Source: Pusillimonas sp. UBA6240 (GTDB lineage: Bacteria; Pseudomonadota; Gammaproteobacteria; Burkholderiales; Burkholderiaceae_B). From it: DNA of 64,000 nucleotides. Below, in pieces: positions 34,683 through 42,548 of this stretch. The first letter of the stretch is position 1, and each line of letters starts with the position of its first letter. A program made the position numbers and the translations under genes. The DNA lies in assembly GCA_002441445.1 (NCBI GenBank), contig DJWC01000126.1:19183-83182 (forward strand). Reading direction: 5' to 3'. The notes under the pieces were generated by a model. That model worked only from the letters and a program-made list of their open reading frames with translations, was not told the DNA's origin and did no database searches.

Positions 34683-35726
34683 GTGAGATTAGAGACGCAA
34701 AGCGCTAGCTTGATTACAAGTTCACTAGGCTTGGATTTTCATAACACGAATGTAAAAACAGCCAGCCTTCATATGCATACCTGCCCACCACCAACCGATG
34801 CACTAAATCGATGGTTAGATCCAAACGGTACTGTTGAAGGTAACTATGGGCATCTTCTTCTAGAGCAGAAAACTGCTGTTGGGAAACCTTTGGTAGATGC
34901 ACTACGGTCTTATTTTGAATCTGCCCACCTGGACGCGCGAAGCCACTTTCATGAGCAAATAGGAATATCTCTCCATCCCGACGATGATGGGCGAGGCACA
35001 GAGATTCAATATCCTGCGTGTCTACCTATGATCACTCGTCGAGGTTTATTCGGCGAGGTCATGGCGGGCCTGATCACTGAAGGGTACAAACACGAGTTTG
35101 TCGGTGCTCATGACTGGAAAGTACCAGTTTTTCTTTTCCGTGCGCACGAGGACGTTGAAAAATATCTATGGACACTCCGCTTCGACCAGGACCGTACACG
35201 TGAGGTCTACGGCAGGCACGGCAGTGATTTCATTGGAATTGCACTTAATTCAAAGAAGGAGGTTGTTCGCGTCATTGTTGGAGAAGCAAAGTGGCGTGCA
35301 AAACTGAGCCAATCTGTCGTGGATGCGCTGCTGAATGGGCCCAAACAAAAAAATCCCGAGACAGGGGAAAGCGTCCATAACGGCCGCGGCATCTGGTTCG
35401 AGCTGAACCGAGATACGCCCATACCGCATGGCCTAAGGCAACTCCAGAGAATCCTTGAGGCGACCGACCCCGGTGGCTATTCCTCCACTATTATCTCAAT
35501 TGATCGGGCCGTCCTCGGGAAAGGGCCCCAGCCCGCTCGGACAAATATGGTCTTAATCATCGGTAATGGTTCTAGCAAGCGAGAAGAGCTAACTTGCCTG
35601 GTTCCTTACGAAGCGCCTCCCCCCGAATATACTGCGCCGCATGATCTGCAGGTTGCAGAGGTTGTTCTTAAAGACGGCGAATTTCTTATCGACGCACTCT
35701 ACACTTCGCTTTGGCAGAACAACTAA
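34683..35726 (+). CDS. HamA-like PD-(D/E)xK nuclease subunit (DUF1837-type), Hachiman-like
   Basis: About 347 aa. A PD-(D/E)xK core is suggested by G-S-D-F-I-G with Asp182 and V-G-E-A-K with Glu201 and Lys203; the E-x-K spacing is as in HamA. In Hachiman, HamA is the nuclease kept in check by the HamB helicase until it meets damaged or invading DNA. The next gene is an SF2 helicase overlapping by TAATG, which fits. The N-terminus is uncertain: GTG 34683 gives the longest form but has no clear SD. Base composition is lower in GC than the flanks, suggesting transfer. Confidence 0.6.
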   Translation: MRLETQSASLITSSLGLDFHNTNVKTASLHMHTCPPPTDALNRWLDPNGTVEGNYGHLLLEQKTAVGKPLVDALRSYFESAHLDARSHFHEQIGISLHPDDDGRGTEIQYPACLPMITRRGLFGEVMAGLITEGYKHEFVGAHDWKVPVFLFRAHEDVEKYLWTLRFDQDRTREVYGRHGSDFIGIALNSKKEVVRVIVGEAKWRAKLSQSVVDALLNGPKQKNPETGESVHNGRGIWFELNRDTPIPHGLRQLQRILEATDPGGYSSTIISIDRAVLGKGPQPARTNMVLIIGNGSSKREELTCLVPYEAPPPEYTAPHDLQVAEVVLKDGEFLIDALYTSLWQNN

Positions 35727-38700
35727 TGGCAAAAGGTAATCAGGATCGATTGGCCGCAGCCGAGCAGATCCGTAGAGAGCTGGCACTAGAAAACCAGCTC
35801 AGCCGGCCACAAGCGAAAGCTTATGTCCGCTGTCTTCAAACCACATGGCAGGTTCCGGTCATTCAGTGGGGCGACAAGGACTCGGCCCGGCAATTGAACG
35901 ATGCCCGCCGTCTGCTTCAAGCTGGTCATATCTTCCGTTCAATAGAAGGTCCGACATCGATTCGCGCACTCGAATGCTTTCGGCGAACTGGCGAGGTTCT
36001 GGAATGGCTCTCACGAGCATACGACGATATCCGGACGATTATTCCTATTGAGTTGCTCGCTGCAGGCGCCTACCAGCTTGGAGGATTGCCTGCCATGGCT
36101 GCAGGATTAATTGCGCAGGCACAGTTGGAGCACATGGGAGTCGAACTGTATGCTGCATTCCTTCGAGCTGATTTTGATCATGTCATCCTGAAATCAACTG
36201 AATTCTGGAATGAGCATCCAGACTTGACCACGGTCAATGCCACTGCGCTACTGCTACAACGCCAAGCGGATACCGAACAAGACGGAATTGTCGCCTGGTT
36301 GTTTACCGTCGAGCTTGTCAGAGCACTGGGGCTGACTGCGGATTCATTGCGTCGAGGGGACGATAGTCGCCTGAGCATAGCCATCAAAAAATTGCATGCG
36401 CTTGATGCGATGGCAACCCGCTCGTTTAGTGATGATGCCGCACTGGTAATTTCAATTGTTCGGGAGGTTGCCGAAGGGTTTTCCAGATCGACGATCTATC
36501 GACCACTACGGGCGCTCGCTGAGACTCGGCCTCAAGGTACTGACAAACTACTTACTTATGCGAGAGATCAATACAGCCGCGGTCGGGGGATACTATGGTC
36601 ATCACAGTTGCATGGGTTGGAGCGGCTTCTGACGGGAAGTTCGTTTGCTTTATGCACGCCGACAGGGTCAGGAAAAACACTGGTGGCGAACATCGCTTTG
36701 ATCAAGGAACTGTTATTAGGAGGGGATGAAGGGCTAATAGCGCCGCTTGCGCTTTACCTGGTTCCTTCGCGCGCGCTTGCTGGTGAGGTGGAAGCCAAAC
36801 TTAACTCAGAACTTGGAAAGGAAATCACGATTACTGGTCTATATGGCGGTGCCGACTGGGGCATCACCGACAATTGGCTTCTGTCCGATAGGCCAGTTAC
36901 CTTAATTGCAACAGTAGAAAAGGCTGACGCGCTGTTGCGATATCTGGGGCCAGTTCTTCTTGCACGTCTGAAGCTACTTATCATTGATGAGGCCCACCAA
37001 GTCGTACCAACTGGCAATGAAGTCAAGTTGGTCAGCTTTTCTGATCATGCCAACCGGTCCATCAGACTAGAGAGCTTGATTTCGAGAGTGCTGGTCTATC
37101 GTCCAGATGTGGTTCGCATCGCGCTGACGGCTGTTGCAGGCGGTGCGTCGGGCCCAGTAGCAAGATGGACTGAAGGGCGTGCTGACGCGCAGGCAGTTGG
37201 TACTCGATATCGCAGTACGAGGCAACTTATTGGCGTGCTTGAAACCGTCCCTAATGGTCAAGGCCGTATATTGCTCGACCTCATGAACGGTCTTCCGCTC
37301 TATCTTAGAGGTGAAGAGGAACCGGTCTATTTGCCACTTCGTATTGGAACAATGCCAAGCTTGCCGGCTACTTGGCGCAATAGCCTTAACCGTTTCAACT
37401 GCTTGAATGTGCTATGGACGGCGCTGCACCTCGCAGAAGAGGATCAACGCATCCTCATCTCAGTGATGCAGGAGCCAGAGCAGACCATGCGCTGGTTTAA
37501 GGAGGCACTCGAACATAAAGATTGGCAAGATACTGTCAAATTTTCACCCCAAGACGGACCTCTGCGTGCTCGATTTGATGAGGCGCGTGCGGCCTGCATC
37601 GACTATTGTGGGTCGGATTCTTTTGAGCTTTTTCTTCTCGACTGCGGCATTGCTACTAGTCATGGACAGATGCCTCAGCGATTGCGTCGCCTCATGGTGG
37701 AAATGATCGAAAAGAGGATATGTCCAATCACCGTGGCGACCGCCACGTTAACCGAAGGCGTAAACCTGCCGTTCGACTTGATTTTTCTTACCTCGTTAAA
37801 ACGGCGAAGTTGGGATTCAGTCGCGGAAAAACAGGAAGTGACACCGATTAGCACTTCCGAATTTAGAAACCTCGCGGGACGTGCCGGAAGACCAGGCGCC
37901 GCGCGGGGTATCGAAGGCATGACACTCATAGCCCTGCCTACACATATTTCCACTACGGCGCAGGGTCAACGTGCCATCCAGCTCCAACAAAGACAACAAT
38001 TGCACGACGACTATGAAAATCTGAGAGCCGCCCTCTTAATTGAGGAGCAAGAAAGCGATACTGTGTCGAGCCCCATCGCGACTCTGTTGCAGAGCATTTG
38101 GAAGAGAGCTGAGAATCTACTTGGCATTGCGCCTGATGCTTTTTTAAGTTGGCTAGAAATCACGGCCCCAACCGAAATAAGTAGGGATGCGGGAGCAGGT
38201 GCTAATGATGACCATTCCCGGCTTGCAGATGCCATAGACGAACTTGATGGCCTATTATTGAGTGCGCTCGAAGAGGTTGCAAAAGCCGATGGCGAGGATA
38301 TGGTTAGATCTCGCGCTGAGCAGCATTTGGCGCAACTATGGCGCGCTACATTTTCTGCAGTGGCAGCGCAGCAAGAAGCCTGGCTGCAGCATGCTTTTAT
38401 TCGACGTGGAGCTGGGATTGTCGAACATCTTTATGTCGATCCGGACGAGCGGCGCCGACTTTATCACTACGGCTTTACACCCGTGGTTGGGCAACGGTTC
38501 GAAGCGGTAGCAGAGCGAATACGCGAGGCGCTTACCAAAGCCGATGGATATGGTGTTGCGGATGCTACTACTCGCGTTGATGTATTTCAAGCTATCGGTG
38601 AATTACTTATCCAAGATCGTGGTTTCGGGTTTAGGGTACGACGGACGGATAGTGATGAAGCGCTTTTGGGACGCTGGTTCGACGTGCTTGGATGGTGGCT

Positions 38701-39355
38701 AAACGAACCTGATGTTGGCGGGCCAGAGCCGGAAAACTTACGTGCATGGCAGCGATTCGTAACGGATAACCTTGAGTTTCGCCTAGGCACAGCTATCGGC
38801 GCGGTGGTCGCCCGGGCTTGGGCTGACGGTACCAAGACTGCGTTTGCCATGCCGAGTCTTTCGGAATGGAAACAAACGACCGATTTACCTTGGTTCGCTT
38901 TTTGGGCTAGAGAGCTTTTGCGTTGGGGCACGCATGATCCATTTGTGGCATTCTGCCTATCCCAAGGACTTGCCCAAACCCGTGAAGCCGCTACAATCCG
39001 TCGCCAAGAGTACGATAGGTGGTTAGATAGAGAACTTGATGATGTAAGCAGTGAAGACCTCATCGATCCACAGAGGTTTCTTCGCTGGCAAAGAAGCCTC
39101 CCCAAATCTGAACGCACTGCTACCACTACTTCTAAAGTTAAAGCGAATTTGACAGGTACGGATGGCTCGCGGGACCGTTATGCTGTTATTCCAGTCGCCC
39201 GTAAGGGGGGGGTCGTGTGGCTAGATCCTGCTGGCTTTGAATTGGCTATTTCAAATGGCGATTATCGGCTTAGCTACCGAGCCATGCGAAGCGACTACGA
39301 ACTAAAAATAGACGGTGAAAATCCAACTGTGACTCGTATTTTTCGTCCTGCTTGA
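35726..39355 (+). CDS. SF2 Ski2-like DEAH helicase, HamB-like partner of the nuclease
   Basis: A 1209-aa helicase starting at ATG 35726, which overlaps the previous stop (TAATG). Walker A C-T-P-T-G-S-G-K-T is at 310-318 (Lys317), D-E-A-H at 421-424, a motif III-like L-T-A-V-A-G-G after it, and motif VI L-A-G-R-A-G-R-P-G near 716-724, the Ski2/Hel308 pattern. The first 290 residues are helical and poorly recognisable. The last 450 residues lack known motifs and may hold a regulatory domain. Role in defence is inferred from the pairing with a nuclease and the island context. Confidence 0.72.
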   Translation: MAKGNQDRLAAAEQIRRELALENQLSRPQAKAYVRCLQTTWQVPVIQWGDKDSARQLNDARRLLQAGHIFRSIEGPTSIRALECFRRTGEVLEWLSRAYDDIRTIIPIELLAAGAYQLGGLPAMAAGLIAQAQLEHMGVELYAAFLRADFDHVILKSTEFWNEHPDLTTVNATALLLQRQADTEQDGIVAWLFTVELVRALGLTADSLRRGDDSRLSIAIKKLHALDAMATRSFSDDAALVISIVREVAEGFSRSTIYRPLRALAETRPQGTDKLLTYARDQYSRGRGILWSSQLHGLERLLTGSSFALCTPTGSGKTLVANIALIKELLLGGDEGLIAPLALYLVPSRALAGEVEAKLNSELGKEITITGLYGGADWGITDNWLLSDRPVTLIATVEKADALLRYLGPVLLARLKLLIIDEAHQVVPTGNEVKLVSFSDHANRSIRLESLISRVLVYRPDVVRIALTAVAGGASGPVARWTEGRADAQAVGTRYRSTRQLIGVLETVPNGQGRILLDLMNGLPLYLRGEEEPVYLPLRIGTMPSLPATWRNSLNRFNCLNVLWTALHLAEEDQRILISVMQEPEQTMRWFKEALEHKDWQDTVKFSPQDGPLRARFDEARAACIDYCGSDSFELFLLDCGIATSHGQMPQRLRRLMVEMIEKRICPITVATATLTEGVNLPFDLIFLTSLKRRSWDSVAEKQEVTPISTSEFRNLAGRAGRPGAARGIEGMTLIALPTHISTTAQGQRAIQLQQRQQLHDDYENLRAALLIEEQESDTVSSPIATLLQSIWKRAENLLGIAPDAFLSWLEITAPTEISRDAGAGANDDHSRLADAIDELDGLLLSALEEVAKADGEDMVRSRAEQHLAQLWRATFSAVAAQQEAWLQHAFIRRGAGIVEHLYVDPDERRRLYHYGFTPVVGQRFEAVAERIREALTKADGYGVADATTRVDVFQAIGELLIQDRGFGFRVRRTDSDEALLGRWFDVLGWWLNEPDVGGPEPENLRAWQRFVTDNLEFRLGTAIGAVVARAWADGTKTAFAMPSLSEWKQTTDLPWFAFWARELLRWGTHDPFVAFCLSQGLAQTREAATIRRQEYDRWLDRELDDVSSEDLIDPQRFLRWQRSLPKSERTATTTSKVKANLTGTDGSRDRYAVIPVARKGGVVWLDPAGFELAISNGDYRLSYRAMRSDYELKIDGENPTVTRIFRPA

Positions 39356-39361
39356 CATTGA

Positions 39362-39526
39362 TCTAAAGGTATTGTGCGGCACCTAGTGCCACACAGTCGC
39401 TTTTACCCTCGGGAAGCCGCCGAATACGTCCAGACGGTGATGCAGGCCATCCATCACCTTTATGCACGGCTCTATCCGGGGTGGCAGGGCAACGATGCGT
39501 TGAATCTGATTCAGCATTCTGGCTAG
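39362..39526 (+). pseudogene. Remnant of an unidentified gene (C-terminal fragment)
   Basis: An open frame without a good start codon reads R-F-Y-P-R-E-A-A-E-Y-V-Q-T-V-M-Q-A-I-H-H, then L-Y-P-G-W-Q-G, ending at TAG 39524-39526. The composition looks protein-like and GC is higher than in the helicase gene, so it may be the tail of a gene truncated when the island formed. I do not recognise the family, and it could be chance. Confidence 0.3.
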
Positions 39527-40171
39527 TCAGGCTTTGCCCCGAAACTCGTCCTCTGTCATACCGATGACGTTCTCCTGGGCGCCATTCAGACTCCACTGCC
39601 GGGTGACGACGGAGCGGAACGCCTCACGCAATGCCTGGTTCACAGGATCTCGTAGCCGACGCACGTAGTTCTCGAAATGCTCCTGCGTGGCATGATATAT
39701 GGTCTCTGCGTTGAGCACGATGGAGCTCACTTCGGCGCCGGTGTCGAGCGAGCCATCAGGCGCTTTCGGATACGTTACATAAAAGCCCTTGGCCCCCTCA
39801 CGGCTGTAATGCACCTTATGACCTAGCAAGCCTTCGTGGGCGACGCCGCAGCGCACATGCTTGTAGATGGCAGCCGCGCCTTTGTTGAGGTCTGCCACGC
39901 CAGGCGAAGGAAAAACTTCGCTCAGGCCGATGCAGAAAAATTCCTTCGAGCGCCCGTTCGTATCCTGACCGCGAAGGTATCCGCCGATTGCCTCGAAATA
40001 GCTGCATAGCAGTGTGAGGGCGGCAACGTCGCCATGCGGTGTGCTCAGCAACAGTACGCAAGGCGAGAATATGTAGTGTTTCCAGCAATCCTCAAGCACA
40101 TCGACCAGATCATCGAAGGTCGGATTGTCGAGTTTGTCATGTTCGTAGCTGGGGCTAAGAATTTGGCGCAT
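39527..40171 (-). CDS. Hypothetical protein, possibly HEPN-like
   Basis: A 214-aa protein from the ATG at 40171 (M-R-Q-I-L-S-P-S-Y-E-H); the open frame runs further upstream into the next gene's end. It is largely helical, with L-T-L-L-C-S-Y-F-E-A-I-G-G-Y-L, then Y-K-H-V-R-C-G-V-A-H-E-G. The R-x4-H spacing (R-C-G-V-A-H) in a helix resembles the RNase motif of HEPN proteins, which often act as toxins or abortive-infection effectors. This is a weak match by eye. It lies 28 nt downstream of the DUF5677 gene on the same strand. Confidence 0.55.
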   Translation of the reverse strand: MRQILSPSYEHDKLDNPTFDDLVDVLEDCWKHYIFSPCVLLLSTPHGDVAALTLLCSYFEAIGGYLRGQDTNGRSKEFFCIGLSEVFPSPGVADLNKGAAAIYKHVRCGVAHEGLLGHKVHYSREGAKGFYVTYPKAPDGSLDTGAEVSSIVLNAETIYHATQEHFENYVRRLRDPVNQALREAFRSVVTRQWSLNGAQENVIGMTEDEFRGKA

Positions 40172-40199
40172 GTTGTATGGCTCGTTTGGGTGGTTCAGC

Positions 40200-41288
40200 T
40201 TACTTGCGCCGTGACAGCGGGGTACGTCTATGCCTGCGCAGGCTATTCGCTTCAAGTCGAATGGCTGTAGTGGCAAGACGGTCGACGAGGATCATCAGGA
40301 TCTTCACATGGACAAGGCGATCAAGGTTGGGCGTGTAAAGCAACACGGCGCTGATCGCTTTCGTTAAAGAATGCGCCGTCAATTGGAACGGATCGACGAA
40401 TCCAGAATTACTCGCGCCCGCCAATGCGCCGACGCCGACCGCTTCGCTCATTCCAAGCAGCCGATCGCCAGGCCGATGGGCGCTATGGGTATGTTGAGAG
40501 GCCCAACGATAATAGGGGCGCCAATGGTCTAAGCCAACAGCCTCCTCGATGTGGGCAAAATTGGCAGCGCGACCATTGAGAGCGGGTGCTGCCCAATCGT
40601 AGTCTCCCCCCTTAAATGGCGGGTTGAGCCGTTCGTCGAAATGCGCGCAACGCTCATCCATGTCCGCAAGCTCTTCTTCGGAAAAAGGTTGTATCGAGTT
40701 TCTGTCCGCATACTTGTTTAACTGCTTGGCCGCGTGACGGGATTGGTACGCAAAGCTGGCAAGATACCGAAGCGAAATTTCCTGATCCTGGGATGCCAAG
40801 AACAAGGTGGTAACGGAAATTTCATGCAGGGTTCGCCATCGGCTCAGGGCTCCATCGGCATAGCCGCCTCTGAGTAGACAGAGAATCTCTCTTGCGACGA
40901 GGAGTGCCCGAGGGGCTAACCCACTCAGCACTTCAAAGATGAAATCGTCGCCTTCGATTGCTGCTTGCTGTCCTTCCAGTTCATTGGCCTCGCAGACCTC
41001 GCTGCATATGACGATGATGGTTTCAAATAGGTCAAACGCGCCGCGCCACCTGCGGAAACTGCGGGCCTGAAAAGCGCGTTCCAGGATTCGGTGCTCCTTC
41101 AACATTTGCGGCGCATTTTTTAGCAAAAGCGCGAGTTGTTGTTCGGGCAGGATTTCCACTTGCTCGTTGAACAATTCCTGCTGGAGTGTGTCGGGAATCT
41201 GCTGTCCTTCCCTGACCAGCTTCTCCATGGCCTCTTTGAACATGGATTCCAGCAGCGTTAAAAGTGGTTCGGCAGTTGTCGTGCTCAC
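40200..41288 (-). CDS. DUF5677-type protein
   Basis: A 362-aa helical protein. The middle section has A-L-L-V-A-R-E-I-L-C-L-L-R-G-G-Y-A-D-G-A-L-S-R-W as two adjacent segments, followed by T-L-H-E-I-S-V-T and later W-A-S-Q-H-T-H-S-A-H, the conserved DUF5677 motif set. The family is uncharacterised and turns up in defence islands. It precedes the HEPN-like gene with a 28-nt gap, so the two could be a two-gene unit. Confidence 0.7.
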   Translation of the reverse strand: MSTTTAEPLLTLLESMFKEAMEKLVREGQQIPDTLQQELFNEQVEILPEQQLALLLKNAPQMLKEHRILERAFQARSFRRWRGAFDLFETIIVICSEVCEANELEGQQAAIEGDDFIFEVLSGLAPRALLVAREILCLLRGGYADGALSRWRTLHEISVTTLFLASQDQEISLRYLASFAYQSRHAAKQLNKYADRNSIQPFSEEELADMDERCAHFDERLNPPFKGGDYDWAAPALNGRAANFAHIEEAVGLDHWRPYYRWASQHTHSAHRPGDRLLGMSEAVGVGALAGASNSGFVDPFQLTAHSLTKAISAVLLYTPNLDRLVHVKILMILVDRLATTAIRLEANSLRRHRRTPLSRRK

Positions 41289-41691
41289 AGTGGTGTCCCA
41301 TTGGCAAAGGTGGACGGAAATGGCTTCTATTATCCGATCACTAGCCCATTCATGTAACGCCTCGTCAAAATCTCGGTTTTGCGTCTCCCGGCCACGACCG
41401 GGCCGCGGTCCTCCAGGTTCGCTATCCGCTCATCCCTGACGGGACGGCTGCGCCGCCTTGCGCATCGCTAACGCCTGCGCGCTACGCTTGCTCACCAACA
41501 CCGCCGTCTGCTGTTGGAGAGGCGGCTTTGCTTTGCCAGTCATCGTGCCACGGCGTGCTCGCTCGTCAAGGGCAGCGCGCACGCGTGCGCTTGCGACCTG
41601 GCGGTCGTCGTTGACCCTGTGACGGCTTGCGCTGCGCCGTGCCCCTTCCGGTCTTCGGGCAATTCCGCCCGATTCCGAACCGGAGGCAGTC
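41289..41691. other. 403-nt non-coding gap before the conjugative element core
   Basis: No gene can be supported. GC content rises here towards that of the element core, so this is probably the seam between the defence cargo and the Tn4371-like backbone. No attachment site or inverted repeat stands out. Confidence 0.4.
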
Positions 41692-42216
41692 ATGTCGCAA
41701 TATTCCCTTTTCGTTGATGGCAACAAGAGCTCAAGCAACACGCTGTTGGTGCGCGAGACCGATGGCGCCACGCGCCCCGCCAAACGGGCCGAGATACTGG
41801 CCGCGGCACGCGAACTGATCACAACCGGCGAACTGCGCCGCAAGGACTTGAGCGCGCCCGACAAGGCCATGGCGTTTCTGAAACTACGGCTTGCGGGCCT
41901 GGAGCACGAGGTATGCGGGCTGATCCTACTCGATACCCGGTATCACCTCATCACCTATCTGGAGCCATTTCGCGGCACCTTGAGCCAAGCGGCCGTCTAC
42001 CCGCGCGAGATCGTCAAGCTGGCCCTGCAACACAATGCGGCCGCGCTCATGCTGGCCCACAATCATCCTTCGGGCCTGGCCGAAGCCAGCAGTGCGGACC
42101 TTCAGTTAACGAAGGCTTTGCAGCAAGCTTTGGCTCTTATCGACGTGCGGCTGCTCGATCATTTCATCGTCGCAGGCAACGAAGTCGTGTCGATGGCGCA
42201 GGCCGGACTGCTGTAG
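41692..42216 (+). CDS. radC: RadC-family JAB-domain protein
   Basis: A 174-aa protein with the JAMM/MPN+ signature: His123 and His125 in L-A-H-N-H-P-S-G and Asp136 in S-S-A-D, plus an upstream Glu. Short RadC-like proteins of this form are regular members of integrative conjugative elements, near the accessory/backbone border. The biochemical role is unclear; a DNA-repair or antirestriction role has been suggested for the family. Confidence 0.9.
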   Translation: MSQYSLFVDGNKSSSNTLLVRETDGATRPAKRAEILAAARELITTGELRRKDLSAPDKAMAFLKLRLAGLEHEVCGLILLDTRYHLITYLEPFRGTLSQAAVYPREIVKLALQHNAAALMLAHNHPSGLAEASSADLQLTKALQQALALIDVRLLDHFIVAGNEVVSMAQAGLL

Positions 42217-42340
42217 CTGTTCGCGCCGAAGGCGGGCCATGCCCGCCTTGCCCATTTTTCTTTCAAGGTGTCGATTGAGGCGTTCCCGATTGGCGATGGA
42301 GCCGTTGGGGACGCCTGCGCGCGCCGGACGGCGCTTGCCT

Positions 42341-42457
42341 GGCATGTTCGGGGCGCACCGTCAAGGGTCGCGGGCGGCCCCCGTGTCCTCGCTGCGCTGC
42401 GGGCCGCGCCAGGGCCGCCCGCTTCTTTCCCTTGACGGTGCGCTCCCAGGACATGCC
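42341..42457. repeat. Nested inverted repeats (potential large cruciform) between radC and parB
   Basis: Three nested arm pairs are present. The outer pair is GGCATGT (42341-42347) with ACATGCC (42451-42457). The middle pair is GCGCACCGTCAAGGG (42353-42367) with CCCTTGACGGTGCGC (42429-42443), a perfect 15-bp match. The inner pair is CGGGCGGCCC (42371-42380) with GGGCCGCCCG (42412-42421). No gene overlaps it. It fills most of the 332-nt gap before parB and could be a centromere-like site, a structured leader RNA or a single-strand origin. Confidence 0.75.
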
Positions 42458-42548
42458 GCGTGGTGGCCATGGGCACGAAGGGCCACCCCGGCCCTTCGTG
42501 CCCAGGTGGGAACCACCCCCCTGGCTTCTCTCACGCAAGGAGCGCGTC

